Source: Zasmidium citrigriseum
Lineage: Eukaryota > Ascomycota > Dothideomycetes > Mycosphaerellales > Mycosphaerellaceae
Reading direction: 5' to 3'
Assembly (NCBI GenBank): GCA_002786025.1
Contig: NHNW01000003.1
Location: 620,001-684,000, forward strand
Length of the DNA stretch: 64,000 nucleotides
Part shown: positions 51,242-62,300 of the stretch, in pieces
Position numbering within the stretch: the stretch's first letter is position 1
How the letters are laid out: each line of letters starts with the position of its first letter
Translations under genes and position numbers: made by a program
The notes under the pieces: generated by a model
Told to the model about the DNA's origin: nothing
Database searches by the model: none
The model's input: only the letters and a program-made list of their open reading frames with translations

Positions 51242-53599
51242 ATGGCTCAAGAAACGTCGGAGAGGGCCTGTGACCGCTGCAGAGAGCGCCGCGTCAAGGT
51301 GAGAGATATTTCCTCGCTCATCCTGGCCGTTCCACAAGATCCGCTGACGGGTTGTGCTTCGCAGTGCGACAAACGCCAGCCAACATGTCTCCGCTGTGAG
51401 AAACTGGGCAAGCCATGTCCAGGCTACGACAAGAAACGAAAGTTTGTAGACGAGGGTGTCACGCTTCGAAAGAAGTACCAGGCCGATCACCCTGGGAGTA
51501 GCGAGCAGGCCACCTTCGCTGTAGGTCAAAGTCCTGATATGCCTGGGCATGGCGTGATGCGTTGTTGACCAGCCATAGATTCGTGGCTCCAGCTCCAATG
51601 CCACTGCCGGCGCTCCATTACAGGCCAACAGTGGCTCTCCGTCAAATGTATCTCAGAATACATTGGAGTCTGGAGCTTCTGGGGCACTTGCACAACCATC
51701 AATATCTCAGCCTCCTAGCATTAATCAGTCTTTACCAGCTCCAGATGTGCGTGCAGGCACTCACAATGCCCTACCTCCAGCGCTACCCACAGTATCGATG
51801 GACCCATTGACCGAAGCTATGCTACGAGCAGAGGGCATCAATCAACTTCCCCTCACCGATACCGACCCTATGCTGGATGAGCTGTGGAAGAATGATACTT
51901 TCGATCCGGAGTTCTTCGACCTTCAGCCAGATGTATACTATTCCGCCGCTGGCAATACCTGCGGCTTTATCCCTAACATTCCTGAAATCGTCGACGAAGT
52001 GGATCAGGCAGACCTCCTGGTGGGTGCTAACTCTGCGTCCGCGACTCCACTATCCACTGGATTAGGATCGACCGGTATCTTTTCGGGGAGTGACAGCAAT
52101 CTATGGGCTCCAGAGTCGCAGCTCAACACAAGTGCTAAGATCACACACGATAGGGATCATGAAATGGCATACCTGATCCGACACTTCACTGAATCTGTCG
52201 GTCCTTGGTAGGGAAATCCTACTGTCGCTGGTCGCATGAGTCGCAATACTGACTTGTTATATCAGGATGGATCTCTACGACAGAGATAAACATTTTACGC
52301 ACCTCGTACCTCTCAAAGCCCTCCGAGATGCCCTCCTCAGAAACGCTATCGCCGCTGTGGCAGCTAAGCAGCTTGGTCGGGTGAAAGGCCAGAAGCCTTT
52401 CACTACTCAACAAACGCAGAAACCGTCCGCCATGGAAGTTCTCGAAGATCCTACCGACGTAGACTGGTTCTACAAGGCTGCGAATTACTACGATAAAGCT
52501 ATCGCCTTCTCACGGCAGTACTTGCAAGCAGTGTCTGGCGGACTGACTAGCGAACCGTCCTCGCCCAATACACAGATGGCGGTGTCCTTGGCAAACTCCG
52601 ATGACCTTCTCGTTGCTGTGTCGATCTTCTCGCTGTATGAGTCTTTGGACAATACTGACACTGGATGGCTACAGTATGTTGATTTGTCCTTTACAAAAAG
52701 ATCAGCCACTAACTTGTCGCAGGCACCTCATCGGTTTGAAGTCATTGCTCACTGCACTCAGTCCCTCACAGCAAACAGACAACCAGCTGACACCCTCCCT
52801 CACGGTCGGCCGCCTGGCATCGTTCTGGAACTTTGCTCGCGCCGACTACCAAGCGGCATATATCAACCATCAGAAGACCCTTCTAGACACAGACGACATC
52901 TCACTGTGGAACAGCTGCGGTCTGGAGATTCAGCAAGATGGCTCTCTCTACAAGTCGACCGACTACGTGCGAAACGATCCGATCCACTGTCGCATCCTCG
53001 CGGAGCTAGTCGCGCATACACTTCTATGGCTTGTTCTACGTGTTATGAACTACCTCGCCAGCGAAGACGATACGGCATCAAATCGACAATCTCAATGGGA
53101 TCAACTCACACGACAGCTCGATCATTGGTACGGCAACCTCCCAGCCACGTACCAACCCTGCGCGCAGATCCGACATCCATTGAAGAGCGACGGCTCCTCA
53201 ACCTTGACCGAGAGCTTCTTCAGCATCGATGTCTGCGCGGCGGCGTTGCAGCTCTACCATTTCGCGCGGATCTTGCTCCTACTACATCGACCCGTCAGCA
53301 ACGAGCGAAGCGTCTGGGGCAACCGTTTGAAGCAGTACCGCGAAGTCTCGAACGAAGCGATTCGGCACGCGCATGAGATCATTGGCATCGCCCTTGGTCG
53401 TCCGCAACCAGCTATCCGAGTCGAAATGCTCCTACCTCTATCAATCGCGGGCGCTTGTCTCGAAGAAAATGAGGAGCGCAAAGTCGTCCTCGAATTGCTG
53501 CGTGCGATTGAGAAAGATACCGGATGCTCGACAGAAGCCCGATGTCAAGAGTTAGTGCGAGAATGGGGCTGGTCGAGTAATCCTCTGGAGATAGCGTAG
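51242..53599 (+). CDS. Zn2Cys6 binuclear-cluster transcription factor
   Basis: Five exons (51242-51298, 51365-51520, 51579-52207, 52266-52673, 52723-53599), introns 49-66 bases, 708 residues with consistent phases. The cluster is split by the first intron: Cys10, 13, 20, 27, 30 and 37 in ACDRCRERRVK-CDKRQPTC and LRCEKLGKPCPGYDKK give CX2CX6CX6CX2CX6C. A Ser/Pro-rich linker leads into the fungal-specific regulatory domain (LRDALLRNAIAAVAAKQLGR, ISLWNSCGLEIQQDGSL, SIDVCAAALQLYHFARILLL). It should bind CGG-type sites and regulate unknown genes; divergence from the MOSC gene makes that a candidate target by position only. Confidence 0.92.
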
Positions 53600-54398
53600 T
53601 ACCACTTCCACCAGTCCTGAATCTAGGGAAGCGTATAGGCGTTGGAGGGTTAGATGAAAAGAAGATCAATGAGAATCGCCTTACTCGCCTCTCCAACATC
53701 TTCATCTTTTCTCATATCCTTCTCATCAACTTCGAACCCTCCAAATATCGTACCCCGCCACCAAAATCCCCGCGTTCAAAGTACATATCTACCGTACATA
53801 CATGCGCTGTTTCACCTACATGCACTTCGCATCCTCCACGTCAGCCATCCCAACTCCCACTCCACATGGCCTCGCCGTCGCGCATTAGCACATGTCTCAG
53901 CACGGCAACACCATCATTGTCTCACCCATGCCACTCCGCACATCCGTTAGTCAACGGCACTTTGCGTCCAATCCCGAATCTAGATTCCAACGGTGGCGTC
54001 GCTGCGGCTGACGCGAGGAATTGGTGCCCGCGAACCGTTGGTATGCGGACTGCAAGCCTGTATTGAATGTTCTGGACGCCGCGCATGGTGAGTGCGTGGT
54101 GTGCATGGTGGCTGTTGGGAGGAAGAGGAATTGAACTCGAGGGTTTCATTGTTCTTCCTGGTGTTCATAGTCGCAGGTGAAGACAGTGTAACTACGCTCA
54201 GAGCCTGATCAGACTGGACTCACATCAATACGGTGCTTGACGGGTCTGTGTGGCCACCGGCTGGCTCACCTCCTTCTGCCGAACCTCTTTCTTCATACAC
54301 TTCATCAATCATGCCCACTCCGCCTTAGCAGAGCCCATAGTTTAAACGCCCGAGCGCCTTCGCTAAAACCAATAAACCCATGGCAAGATGTTCACTAT
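53600..54398. other. Convergent intergenic region, Zn2Cys6 / Kin17
   Basis: About 800 bases holding both 3' ends. Several open frames overlap but none has features of a gene; no repeat or RNA gene recognised. Confidence 0.4.
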
Positions 54399-55442
54399 TC
54401 AATTAAACCTCTGCCTCTTATTCCCATATCCCCTCTCCTCAGCAAGTCTCTTCCGCTCCATCTCCTCCCTCATAATCCGCTCCGTATTGCTCATCTTTTT
54501 CTCCGGCGCAACGACAGCCGCAGGTTTCGATTTCGCGAGCGGATTCTTCTTCGCGAGAGGATTGGTATTCATGGGCTTCTTGCCCAGTGAGAGGGAGACT
54601 TTGGCGGGGGCTGCTGGTTTGGCTGGCTCTTCTGGTGTTTCTTGCGCCTCGCTATTGTCCTCGGGCTTGGACTCTTCTGCAGGCTTGTCTGTTGACGAGA
54701 ATGTCTCTATCGCCACGGCTTGGCCTTCTGCTTTCTCTTCGGCGTTGTCTTGTTTCTTTGCCGGCGCCTTGGCCTTGAGACTGAAGCCTGACAATTTGAC
54801 GGGCTCCATAGACTTCTTCTCGCCCCCGTCTCCTTCACCTTCATCCCTCTTCTCGCCCTCGGTGTCTTCTCTCTCTTTCCTCTTCGCCTCCTCCGCCTCC
54901 CTCGCCCGCCTTATCTGCTCCTCAAGCAACCGACTCTCAACATCCTCCTCCCCCTGCGCCAACCGTTCCTTCTTCCTCACATCCTCTCTCCGCCTAATAG
55001 CCTCAGCACTATCATCAACCCACGCAATCTCCAACCCCCTCTCCCCCTCCTCAACCCGACAAATCCCCTCCCGTCCAAGAAACTTCCCAAACTCCGTCAA
55101 ACTAGGCCACCTCGTCGCATTCATATGCACATGGTCCTTATCCCGGATATACTCCTGATAGAACTGATTCATATGCACCTTTTTCTCTCCATGCGCGGTC
55201 CGCAGGAGTTGGATGAAGTCGCGTTGGAATTGGCGCGAGTATTCGGCGATGTGTTTTTTGGGGTCTTCGCCGACTTGGAGCATGGCGCGGACGTGCCCTT
55301 CGGATTGGGTGTGTTGTTTGAAACCGTTTTCGTCCCGGCATTGTTTTTGGCAGATTTGGCAGTACCAGCGCAGGCGCTGCAGGCCTTTGGCTTTCATTTT
55401 GTTGGCGACATATTTGGTGCTGCCGACTTCGGCTTTCGGCAT
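54399..55442 (-). CDS. kin17: Kin17-like DNA/RNA-binding zinc-finger protein
   Basis: Single exon, 347 residues from the ATG at 55442; the longer in-frame ATG at 55619 is disfavoured since MPKAEVGSTKYVANKMKAKG is the universally conserved Kin17 N-terminus. The zinc finger is WYCQICQKQCRDENGFKQH-TQSEGH (Cys28, Cys31, His44, His50), followed by the winged-helix-like region FQRDFIQLLRTAHGEKKVHM and RWPSLTEFGKFLGREGICRV. A Lys/Glu-rich coiled part and a basic end close it. The tandem SH3-like C-terminus of animal Kin17 is missing, as in many fungi. Nuclear; linked to DNA repair and splicing in other eukaryotes (family knowledge). Confidence 0.92.
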   Translation of the reverse strand: MPKAEVGSTKYVANKMKAKGLQRLRWYCQICQKQCRDENGFKQHTQSEGHVRAMLQVGEDPKKHIAEYSRQFQRDFIQLLRTAHGEKKVHMNQFYQEYIRDKDHVHMNATRWPSLTEFGKFLGREGICRVEEGERGLEIAWVDDSAEAIRRREDVRKKERLAQGEEDVESRLLEEQIRRAREAEEAKRKEREDTEGEKRDEGEGDGGEKKSMEPVKLSGFSLKAKAPAKKQDNAEEKAEGQAVAIETFSSTDKPAEESKPEDNSEAQETPEEPAKPAAPAKVSLSLGKKPMNTNPLAKKNPLAKSKPAAVVAPEKKMSNTERIMREEMERKRLAEERGYGNKRQRFN

Positions 55443-55807
55443 CGCGGCGGTGGTGGCGTGGTCGCAAGATGTGGGCGATCGAGAGGTGCGAGATTGCACG
55501 TGGTGGAGATTTTGCGTGTGGTGTTGTGAGGAAAGAAAGGTGAACGATTGCGACTTGGATTCGAGATGCCTCAAGCAAGCCGCATGACTCAGCATTGTAG
55601 CCTGAGGCATTATTATCACATGTCAGGCAAATGTTGATGAAGCATTGACATTAATCATTAGAGTCTAGCTCTCTCATAATCGTGGCAAGTAAAGTCAATG
55701 GAACTCCAATCTCCTGGCCCGCCATGTTCTCTCGCAAGTATCCCTACACAAGTGTGTTTGCCGTCCTATCTTCTGGTTCCCAGCCAGCCTTCGCCTTCTC
55801 TATTCAA
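55443..55807. promoter_or_regulatory. Intergenic region upstream of the Kin17-like gene
   Basis: 365 bases between the Kin17 start and the stop of the PAN-type gene. No gene or clear motif seen. Confidence 0.4.
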
Positions 55808-57706
55808 TCACGCAGCTGTGCTGTTACCAAAGCGGCGTTGAGAGGTCGTCGCCACGACAGTCGGGGTCGCGGTAACAGGAATGGGGTCTGTGATGCGGGC
55901 AGCAATCGTCCAGCCGGTTGCCGATCCGACAATCGAGTAGTCGGTGTATAGTCCACAGCGAGTCGAATATCCGAATTGAATGCCGTCGCATTGGCCGGTG
56001 CAAGAGGCAGCGCAAGCCTCAAAGTTGGTTGCAGTAGTGTAACGCGAGTGTGCGGCGGTGAACATGTTATCGCACACAACGGCGAAGATATCGTCGCTGT
56101 CCGGTGGAGAATACATGCTGTGGTTCGAAGCAGGGCAGGAAACAACGCTGACGCTGGTGGTGATGGGAGGAAACCCCGGTACGTTGAGGGCAGTAGTTTC
56201 AGTGCCGGTCGCAGATGTTGTAATGTTCATGATGGGGCCTCCTGGGTTGGCGCTTGGCATCGATGAAACGATGACCGGTCCTATAGGACCGATCGAGGTG
56301 CTCGTGCTGAAGGGAGCCGGAAGATCCGTGATGCTGCGAGAAGTCGGTGGGACCAGAGTGTAGGTCGACGTTGGATACACTGTGCTACGACGTGTAGTGG
56401 TGGATGTGGTGGTTTCGTCGTCGTCGTCATCGCCGTCAATGTCTGCAACCAGGAGGACGTAAGGCAGGCTCCCTGAGGGACGATCAAGCAATTCCATGCC
56501 TTGACGGCAGGAATGGCAAGTATTTGACGCTGGGAACCACTTGACAGCGAGGCAAGTAGCATCCTGATCGCAACTCTGAAGACATTGCTCCTGATCCTCG
56601 GCAGCATCGCGGAATCTGGACTCGCTGACGCAATCAGGCTCGACTCCACACATGACAGTGTACGATCCATTGAGCTTGTCGATGTAAGGCATCCCATCGC
56701 AGCCCGGGCATGTAAGTGCATCTCGGTCGCAGGTCGGTATTGGCAGAATAGAGAACACCGGCTCTGCTGAAGAGGTCGGCGAAGTATAGTTGCCAGGCCT
56801 CACTGTCGGGTATGCACTGGGGCTCTGTGGCCCGGTAGCAGCGACTCGAGTGGGGACTGGTAGAAAAGCAGTGTAGTCAGCCTTCGATGTCGGGAAGACA
56901 TCGTCGCCTCTGGCCAGCTCGCAGCTTCGCTCATCGTAGTACATGGTTCCCTTGCACCAGTCGAATTTGTCGCATTCCGCCAGACATTCGGCGGGCGACA
57001 TCCACTCTTGTGGAGAGTAGCTTGAGTTTGAGTAAAGGTCTTGATCGCAGAGAATCTCGTAAGAGATGCCGTCTTCGCTGTCGACTTGAGTTCCGCCGCA
57101 GTGTGGGCAGAGGTTGTTGAGCCTCAAGTTGCACACGGGGGAGCTGCTTTGCGCAGGTGCCGCACGGGTGGTCGAGGCGACCAGGAATTGGGAAGTACGA
57201 GTGGCCCCTGGACCGTAGATGGTGGTGGTGATCTGAACTCGCGAGGTCGAAGTGATATCTGGCTCGTCGTCCGAGTCGGGAAGACGGACCAAGGCAGTGG
57301 AAGTTGACAGCCGAGTCAGGCCTCGAGGGTCTCCTGTGACCATAGTGCAGGTTCGGTTGGCAGCGATATTGACAGCCCAGCAGTCGTCGGCTTCGTCGCA
57401 AGCTTCCAGACAGATGGCAAGGTCGATCTCGCCCTCGACGTTCTGCACATCCTCAGATGAGATGGACCATCCGCAGGAGACTGCCCATTGCTGGCCTCCA
57501 GTATCAGTGACATTGCCGCCGTCACAGGTAGAACAGAGATCATCGTCCACGTCGCAGGATGGCGGAGCGGCGTCCTCTTGTCTGAAAGAGTGGGTGTGGA
57601 ACTTCTGGAAGGCCTTGGGTCCCGGCCTATGCGGTGGTCTGCCATGGGCCAAGGCGGGGACTGCGGCGGCGGTAAGGAGGGCGGTGGCAAAAAGCAACGA
57701 CTTCAT
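55808..57706 (-). CDS. Secreted cysteine-rich protein with four PAN/apple-like modules
   Basis: Intron-free, 632 residues, signal peptide at 1-20 (MKSLLFATALLTAAAVPALA). Four modules of about 80-100 residues share the pattern C-xx-C, G-x-x-Y/W-x-V/I-x-C, then C-xxx-C and a final Cys pair: for example LCSTCDGGNVTDTGGQQWAV, LCPHCGGTQVDSEDGISYEI, LTCPGCDGMPYIDKLNGSYT and a shorter fourth near TTATNFEACAASCTGQCDGI. Between them are Ser/Thr/Pro linkers (TSTTTRRSTVYPTSTYTLVP) fit for O-glycosylation. PAN-like folds bind carbohydrate or protein, so a wall-associated adhesive or binding role is likely. No GPI signal is obvious at the C-terminus. Confidence 0.78.
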   Translation of the reverse strand: MKSLLFATALLTAAAVPALAHGRPPHRPGPKAFQKFHTHSFRQEDAAPPSCDVDDDLCSTCDGGNVTDTGGQQWAVSCGWSISSEDVQNVEGEIDLAICLEACDEADDCWAVNIAANRTCTMVTGDPRGLTRLSTSTALVRLPDSDDEPDITSTSRVQITTTIYGPGATRTSQFLVASTTRAAPAQSSSPVCNLRLNNLCPHCGGTQVDSEDGISYEILCDQDLYSNSSYSPQEWMSPAECLAECDKFDWCKGTMYYDERSCELARGDDVFPTSKADYTAFLPVPTRVAATGPQSPSAYPTVRPGNYTSPTSSAEPVFSILPIPTCDRDALTCPGCDGMPYIDKLNGSYTVMCGVEPDCVSESRFRDAAEDQEQCLQSCDQDATCLAVKWFPASNTCHSCRQGMELLDRPSGSLPYVLLVADIDGDDDDDETTTSTTTRRSTVYPTSTYTLVPPTSRSITDLPAPFSTSTSIGPIGPVIVSSMPSANPGGPIMNITTSATGTETTALNVPGFPPITTSVSVVSCPASNHSMYSPPDSDDIFAVVCDNMFTAAHSRYTTATNFEACAASCTGQCDGIQFGYSTRCGLYTDYSIVGSATGWTIAARITDPIPVTATPTVVATTSQRRFGNSTAA

Positions 57707-59362
57707 GTTGAGGGGTATTGAAGGAGTGGACGCCGAAGCAAAACAGCAAAATAACGAGTGTCGTGAAGTGCGTTGGGTGGAAAGAGAGTAGAGGAGAGGA
57801 CGGCGGGTTGAAGATGGGAAGGAGAGACTTTGGTGATGTCAAGCCGCAAATACGCGTGAAGCAAGGTGGGCAGGAATGGAGGAGACGAAACGCGGTCCTT
57901 CCTGACTTCCACTCATTAAAGCCATCGCAAATTCATCGACACCTACTGCAATTTCTCGAATGACCTCCCTTTTGCAATACCTGAGATCTCGAAGTGGGGA
58001 GCATTCTGGTCGTACAAATCGCCCGGCCCGCCAGCAAACAAGGAGAGGTTGTGTCAGACGCAGGAACTGGGGCATCCGTCCGCTCCAATATCAGGATTGA
58101 GGTTGCTGGTCTTTATCGATGCCTACCCTCCTTCTTGCTCGCTTAGATTTTCGCAGGTTTGTCATGTTCTCGCAGACTTGGGTCTCTGTTACTCGTCAGC
58201 CTGCCGAGAGTCAGTCAGTCACGACAAATCTTGATGCTTAGGACCAGGCTCTTCTGTGATGCATCCCGCGGATCATACGCGAATGCGTTCGGGGTTCGTC
58301 AAGTCAAGGCATACACATTTGTGTACCTTCCCGAATCACCCCAGGCATCAACACCGATGGTAGAGTTGGTCTGCCGGGATGCACGTTGGACGCACTGTCA
58401 GCAGCAGCATCGTCTTCAGATCGTGCTGGATGGGCAAGAGAATCGAACACTGGCCGGCGAGTGAAGAAAGTGTCTATATGGCAGCACGAAAGAGAAAGAA
58501 GACGATGTAGTGGAGATGTGAATGGTGAGACCGGAGCCCGCAATCCTTTGACGCCGCCGCCCGTTCCAGGCCATCGGGAAAGGAGGATTGTTATGCAGCC
58601 GCCGATCCGGCGATGCAACCCCGTGCGAGGCGGTTTCGCGGCTCATTGATGCTGCCACCACGCCTTGCACAACTCCTTCCTTCAAACAAAGAGGCGTCGT
58701 AATTGTCGTATACCTGTACGAAGAGAGTAAGCATCTCCACCACCACGCAGGCTGAATGCGCCCGCGGACTCTCGCCGGCCACGAATGCGTCAGGAAGCCC
58801 CAAGAGCGAAGAGAGCGAAGAGACATCAACGGCATTCAACTCCCTCCTACCCACCTTCGGTTCTCGCTTTTCTCGCTCTCGGAAATCGTCTGGAGTTGAT
58901 TGGCTGTGCGCCAACGCATGTGAGCCAAACCGCATAGCTCTGTTCGGCAGGCCCTTCATCCGCGTACGTCGACATCACCAGTCTCTGGTATATTATGTAG
59001 TGGCGCTGGACACGCCCGAAGGCAAGTGTTTCCCGGTCTCAACACTCTCTCTTTCTACTTTCCTTGCTCCTGGTCTGCATCTCTCCGAGCAAAGGTATGT
59101 CTGGAAACACCCCAATTCTCCGGACACGCCACTAGAGATCTTCAACCGACCAAAACCAATTGGGCGAACGTTCGGCTCCGCGTGAACGACTACCGCCCCA
59201 AACAGTTAAACCTACACCCCAGGTACGCTGCCCGCCGATGCCACTTTGGCGCTGAGTCTACGCGACAAAACAACCTCGACCGCTGTGCTACAAGAATCCA
59301 CCGAGGCCGTTCGGCCACCACGCTCGCTCGCCGCTGCTCCCTCTCGCCCTCCGCCGCCCACC
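57707..59362. promoter_or_regulatory. Large divergent intergenic region, PAN protein / ABC exporter
   Basis: About 1.65 kb with no convincing protein gene. A CCAAT box lies at 59156-59160, about 200 bases before the chosen exporter ATG, and a CT-rich tract near 59046-59075. The in-frame extension from 59246 to 59362 could be translated but has no family support. Confidence 0.45.
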
Positions 59363-62300
59363 ATGGCCGTCGACGCGGAGAAGAAGGATCTCAGTGAGAC
59401 CTCGAGCAATGACGAGCTCGCAATGGCCGATGTTGAGAAGACCGCCCTTGGCCAGACGCCTTTTCCGACCACCGCACCCAACGAACCTGCGCCGCCAATC
59501 CAGCGATTAGACTCGAGACTCCCGGAAAAGAAGGACGAAGAGAAAGAGAACGATGCATTCGCTCATCTGCCCGAGCACGAGGCCAGCATACTTCGAAGAC
59601 AACTGGAAATTCCACCCATCAAAGTCACGTACCGAAGTCTATACCGGTATGCGACCACATGGGATATTTGGATCATGGTCATCAGCGCCATATGTGCCAT
59701 TGCTGGAGGTGCAGCTCTACCGCTCATGACCATCGTCTTCGGCAATCTGGCTGGCAACTTCCAAGACTTCTTCCAGGGTGCCGATTCGATAATAGACCAA
59801 TTCCCATCTATCGTTGCTCACAACACCCTGTACTTCGTCTACCTGGGAATTGGCGAATTCGTCGTCACATACATCTCCACCGTCGGCTTCATCTACACCG
59901 GCGAGCACATTGCAGGCAAAATCCGACAGCAGTATCTCGCATCGATCTTACGCCAGAACATTGGATACTTCGATAAGCTCGGTGCAGGTGAGATCACGAC
60001 CAGGATCACAGCTGACACCAACCTGGTCCAGGACGGAATCTCAGAAAAAGTCGGCCTGACCTTGACCGCCATTGCGACATTCGTGGCTGCATATGTGATT
60101 GGCTACATCAAATACTGGAAGCTGACGCTGATCTTGACCTCGACTATTGTCGCCATCTTCTTGACCATGGGTGCTCTTGGCCAATTCATTGTCAAGTGGA
60201 ACAAGAAGTCCCTGCAGGCGTACGCTGAGGGTGGTACGATTGCCGAGGAGGTCATCAGCTCCATTCGCAATGCCATTGCTTTCGGCACGCAAGACAAGCT
60301 TGCGAAGGAATATGACAAGCATTTGGCCATTGCTGAGAGGTCGGGCTTCCAGATGAAGGCCATGACGGGGTCCATGATTGGATTCCTCATGTGCTACGTC
60401 TACCTCACCTATGCACTCGCTTTCTGGCTGGGATCCCGGTACCTGACCGACGGAGAGACCACTCTTCAAGATGTCCTCACCATCCTGCTATCAATCATGA
60501 TCGGTGCCTTTGCCCTTGGTAATGTTGCCCCTAACATTCAGGCATTCACGACGTCTATGGCCGCTGCAGCGAAGATTTATGCCACCATTGACCGTGTGTC
60601 ACCACTGGATCCTACGAACGATGAGGGCGAGAAGCTGGACAATCTCGAAGGTACCGTTGAGCTCCGGAACATCAAGCACATTTACCCATCGCGGCCGGAA
60701 GTCTGTGTGATGGAGAATGTGGACCTAGTCGTGCCTGCCGGCAAGACTACTGCTCTGGTTGGTGCTTCTGGGTCCGGTAAGTCGACAATCGTTGGTCTTG
60801 TCGAGCGATTCTACGACCCGGTCGGTGGCGAGGTGCTACTCGATGGCATTCCCATTAAGGACCTCAACCTGCGCTGGCTGCGACAACAGGTCAGTCTTGT
60901 CTCTCAGGAGCCAACACTCTTTGCCACCACCATCGCTGGCAATATCGCCCACGGTTTGATCGGTACTGATCATGAGCACCAATCCGAGGAGAAAGTTCGG
61001 GACTTGGTCGAAAACGCCGCCCGGATGGCGAACGCACATGACTTCATCTCTGCACTTCCCGAAGGATACGAGACGAACGTTGGTGAGCGCGGTTTCCTCC
61101 TTTCCGGCGGCCAGAAGCAGCGAATTGCTATTGCCAGAGCCATTGTGAGCGATCCAAAGATTCTCTTGCTCGACGAGGCTACGTCGGCACTTGACACCAA
61201 GAGTGAAGGTGTTGTACAGGCGGCACTTGACAAGGCGGCTCGTGGAAGAACGACTATCGTAATTGCTCATCGACTTAGCACCATCAAAGATGCCGACAAT
61301 ATCGTCGTCATGTCGCAAGGTCGCATCGTCGAACAAGGCAACCACAACGATTTGCTTGAGAGAAAAGCCGCATACTACAACCTCGTCGAAGCCCAGAGAA
61401 TCGCCGCCGAGACTGAGCAGAAGCGCGAAGAAGAAATCGAAATGCTCGACGACGAGAAAGACGGTAACATTCTCGAACGAACCGCCAGCGAGAAGATGGA
61501 CGAGTATGAGGCAGACCCCAACGATCTCGAACTCGGCCGTTCCAAATCCGTCGTATCCGCCTCGAGCAAAGCGCTCGCCAACAGGAGACAGGAAGAAGAA
61601 TCGAAATACTCGCTCTGGACGCTGATCAAGCTTGTCGTGTCCTTCAACAAGACTGAATGGCACTACATGCTGCTGGCTCTGGCCTTCGCCATCGTCTGTG
61701 GTGCCGGTAACCCTGTTCAGGCCGTCTTCTTCGCCAAATCCATCTCGACACTCGCTCTGCCTCCTCCCTTCTACGACAGACTTCGTAGCGACGCATCGTT
61801 CTGGTCGTGGATGTATTTTATGCTTGCGATAGTCCAGCTCATTGCGTATATCGTCCAGGGCGTTGCTTTTGCGTACTGCAGTGAGAAGCTGGTCCACCGA
61901 GCGCGAGACAGGTCCTTCCGTGTCATGCTGAGACAAGACATTGCTTTCTTTGACAGGGAGGAGAATTCGGCTGGTGCTCTGACTTCGTTCCTGAGCACAG
62001 AAACTACGCATTTGGCTGGTATGTCCGGTGTCACTCTTGGCACGATTCTACTTGTTACTACTACCCTGGTCGTTGGTTTCACGATCTCCCTGGCTATCGG
62101 CTGGAAGCTGGCTCTTGTTTGCATTGCCACCGTCCCCGTCGTTCTGGCTTGTGGCTTCTTCCGATTCTGGATTTTGGCTCGGTTCCAAGCACGAGCAAAG
62201 AAGGCGTACGAGAAGTCGGCTTCTTACGCTTGCGAGGCGACTTCAGCCATTCGGACTGTGGCATCCCTGACCCGAGAAGACGATGTTTGGCAGCATTACC

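Noticed and set aside
58703..59185. 160-codon plus-strand frame upstream of the ABC exporter
   Set aside because: No recognisable domain, no splice connection to the exporter; promoter and leader sequence is the simpler reading.
60836..62011. 391-codon minus-strand frame inside the ABC exporter
   Set aside because: Antisense shadow of a clearly conserved coding region.
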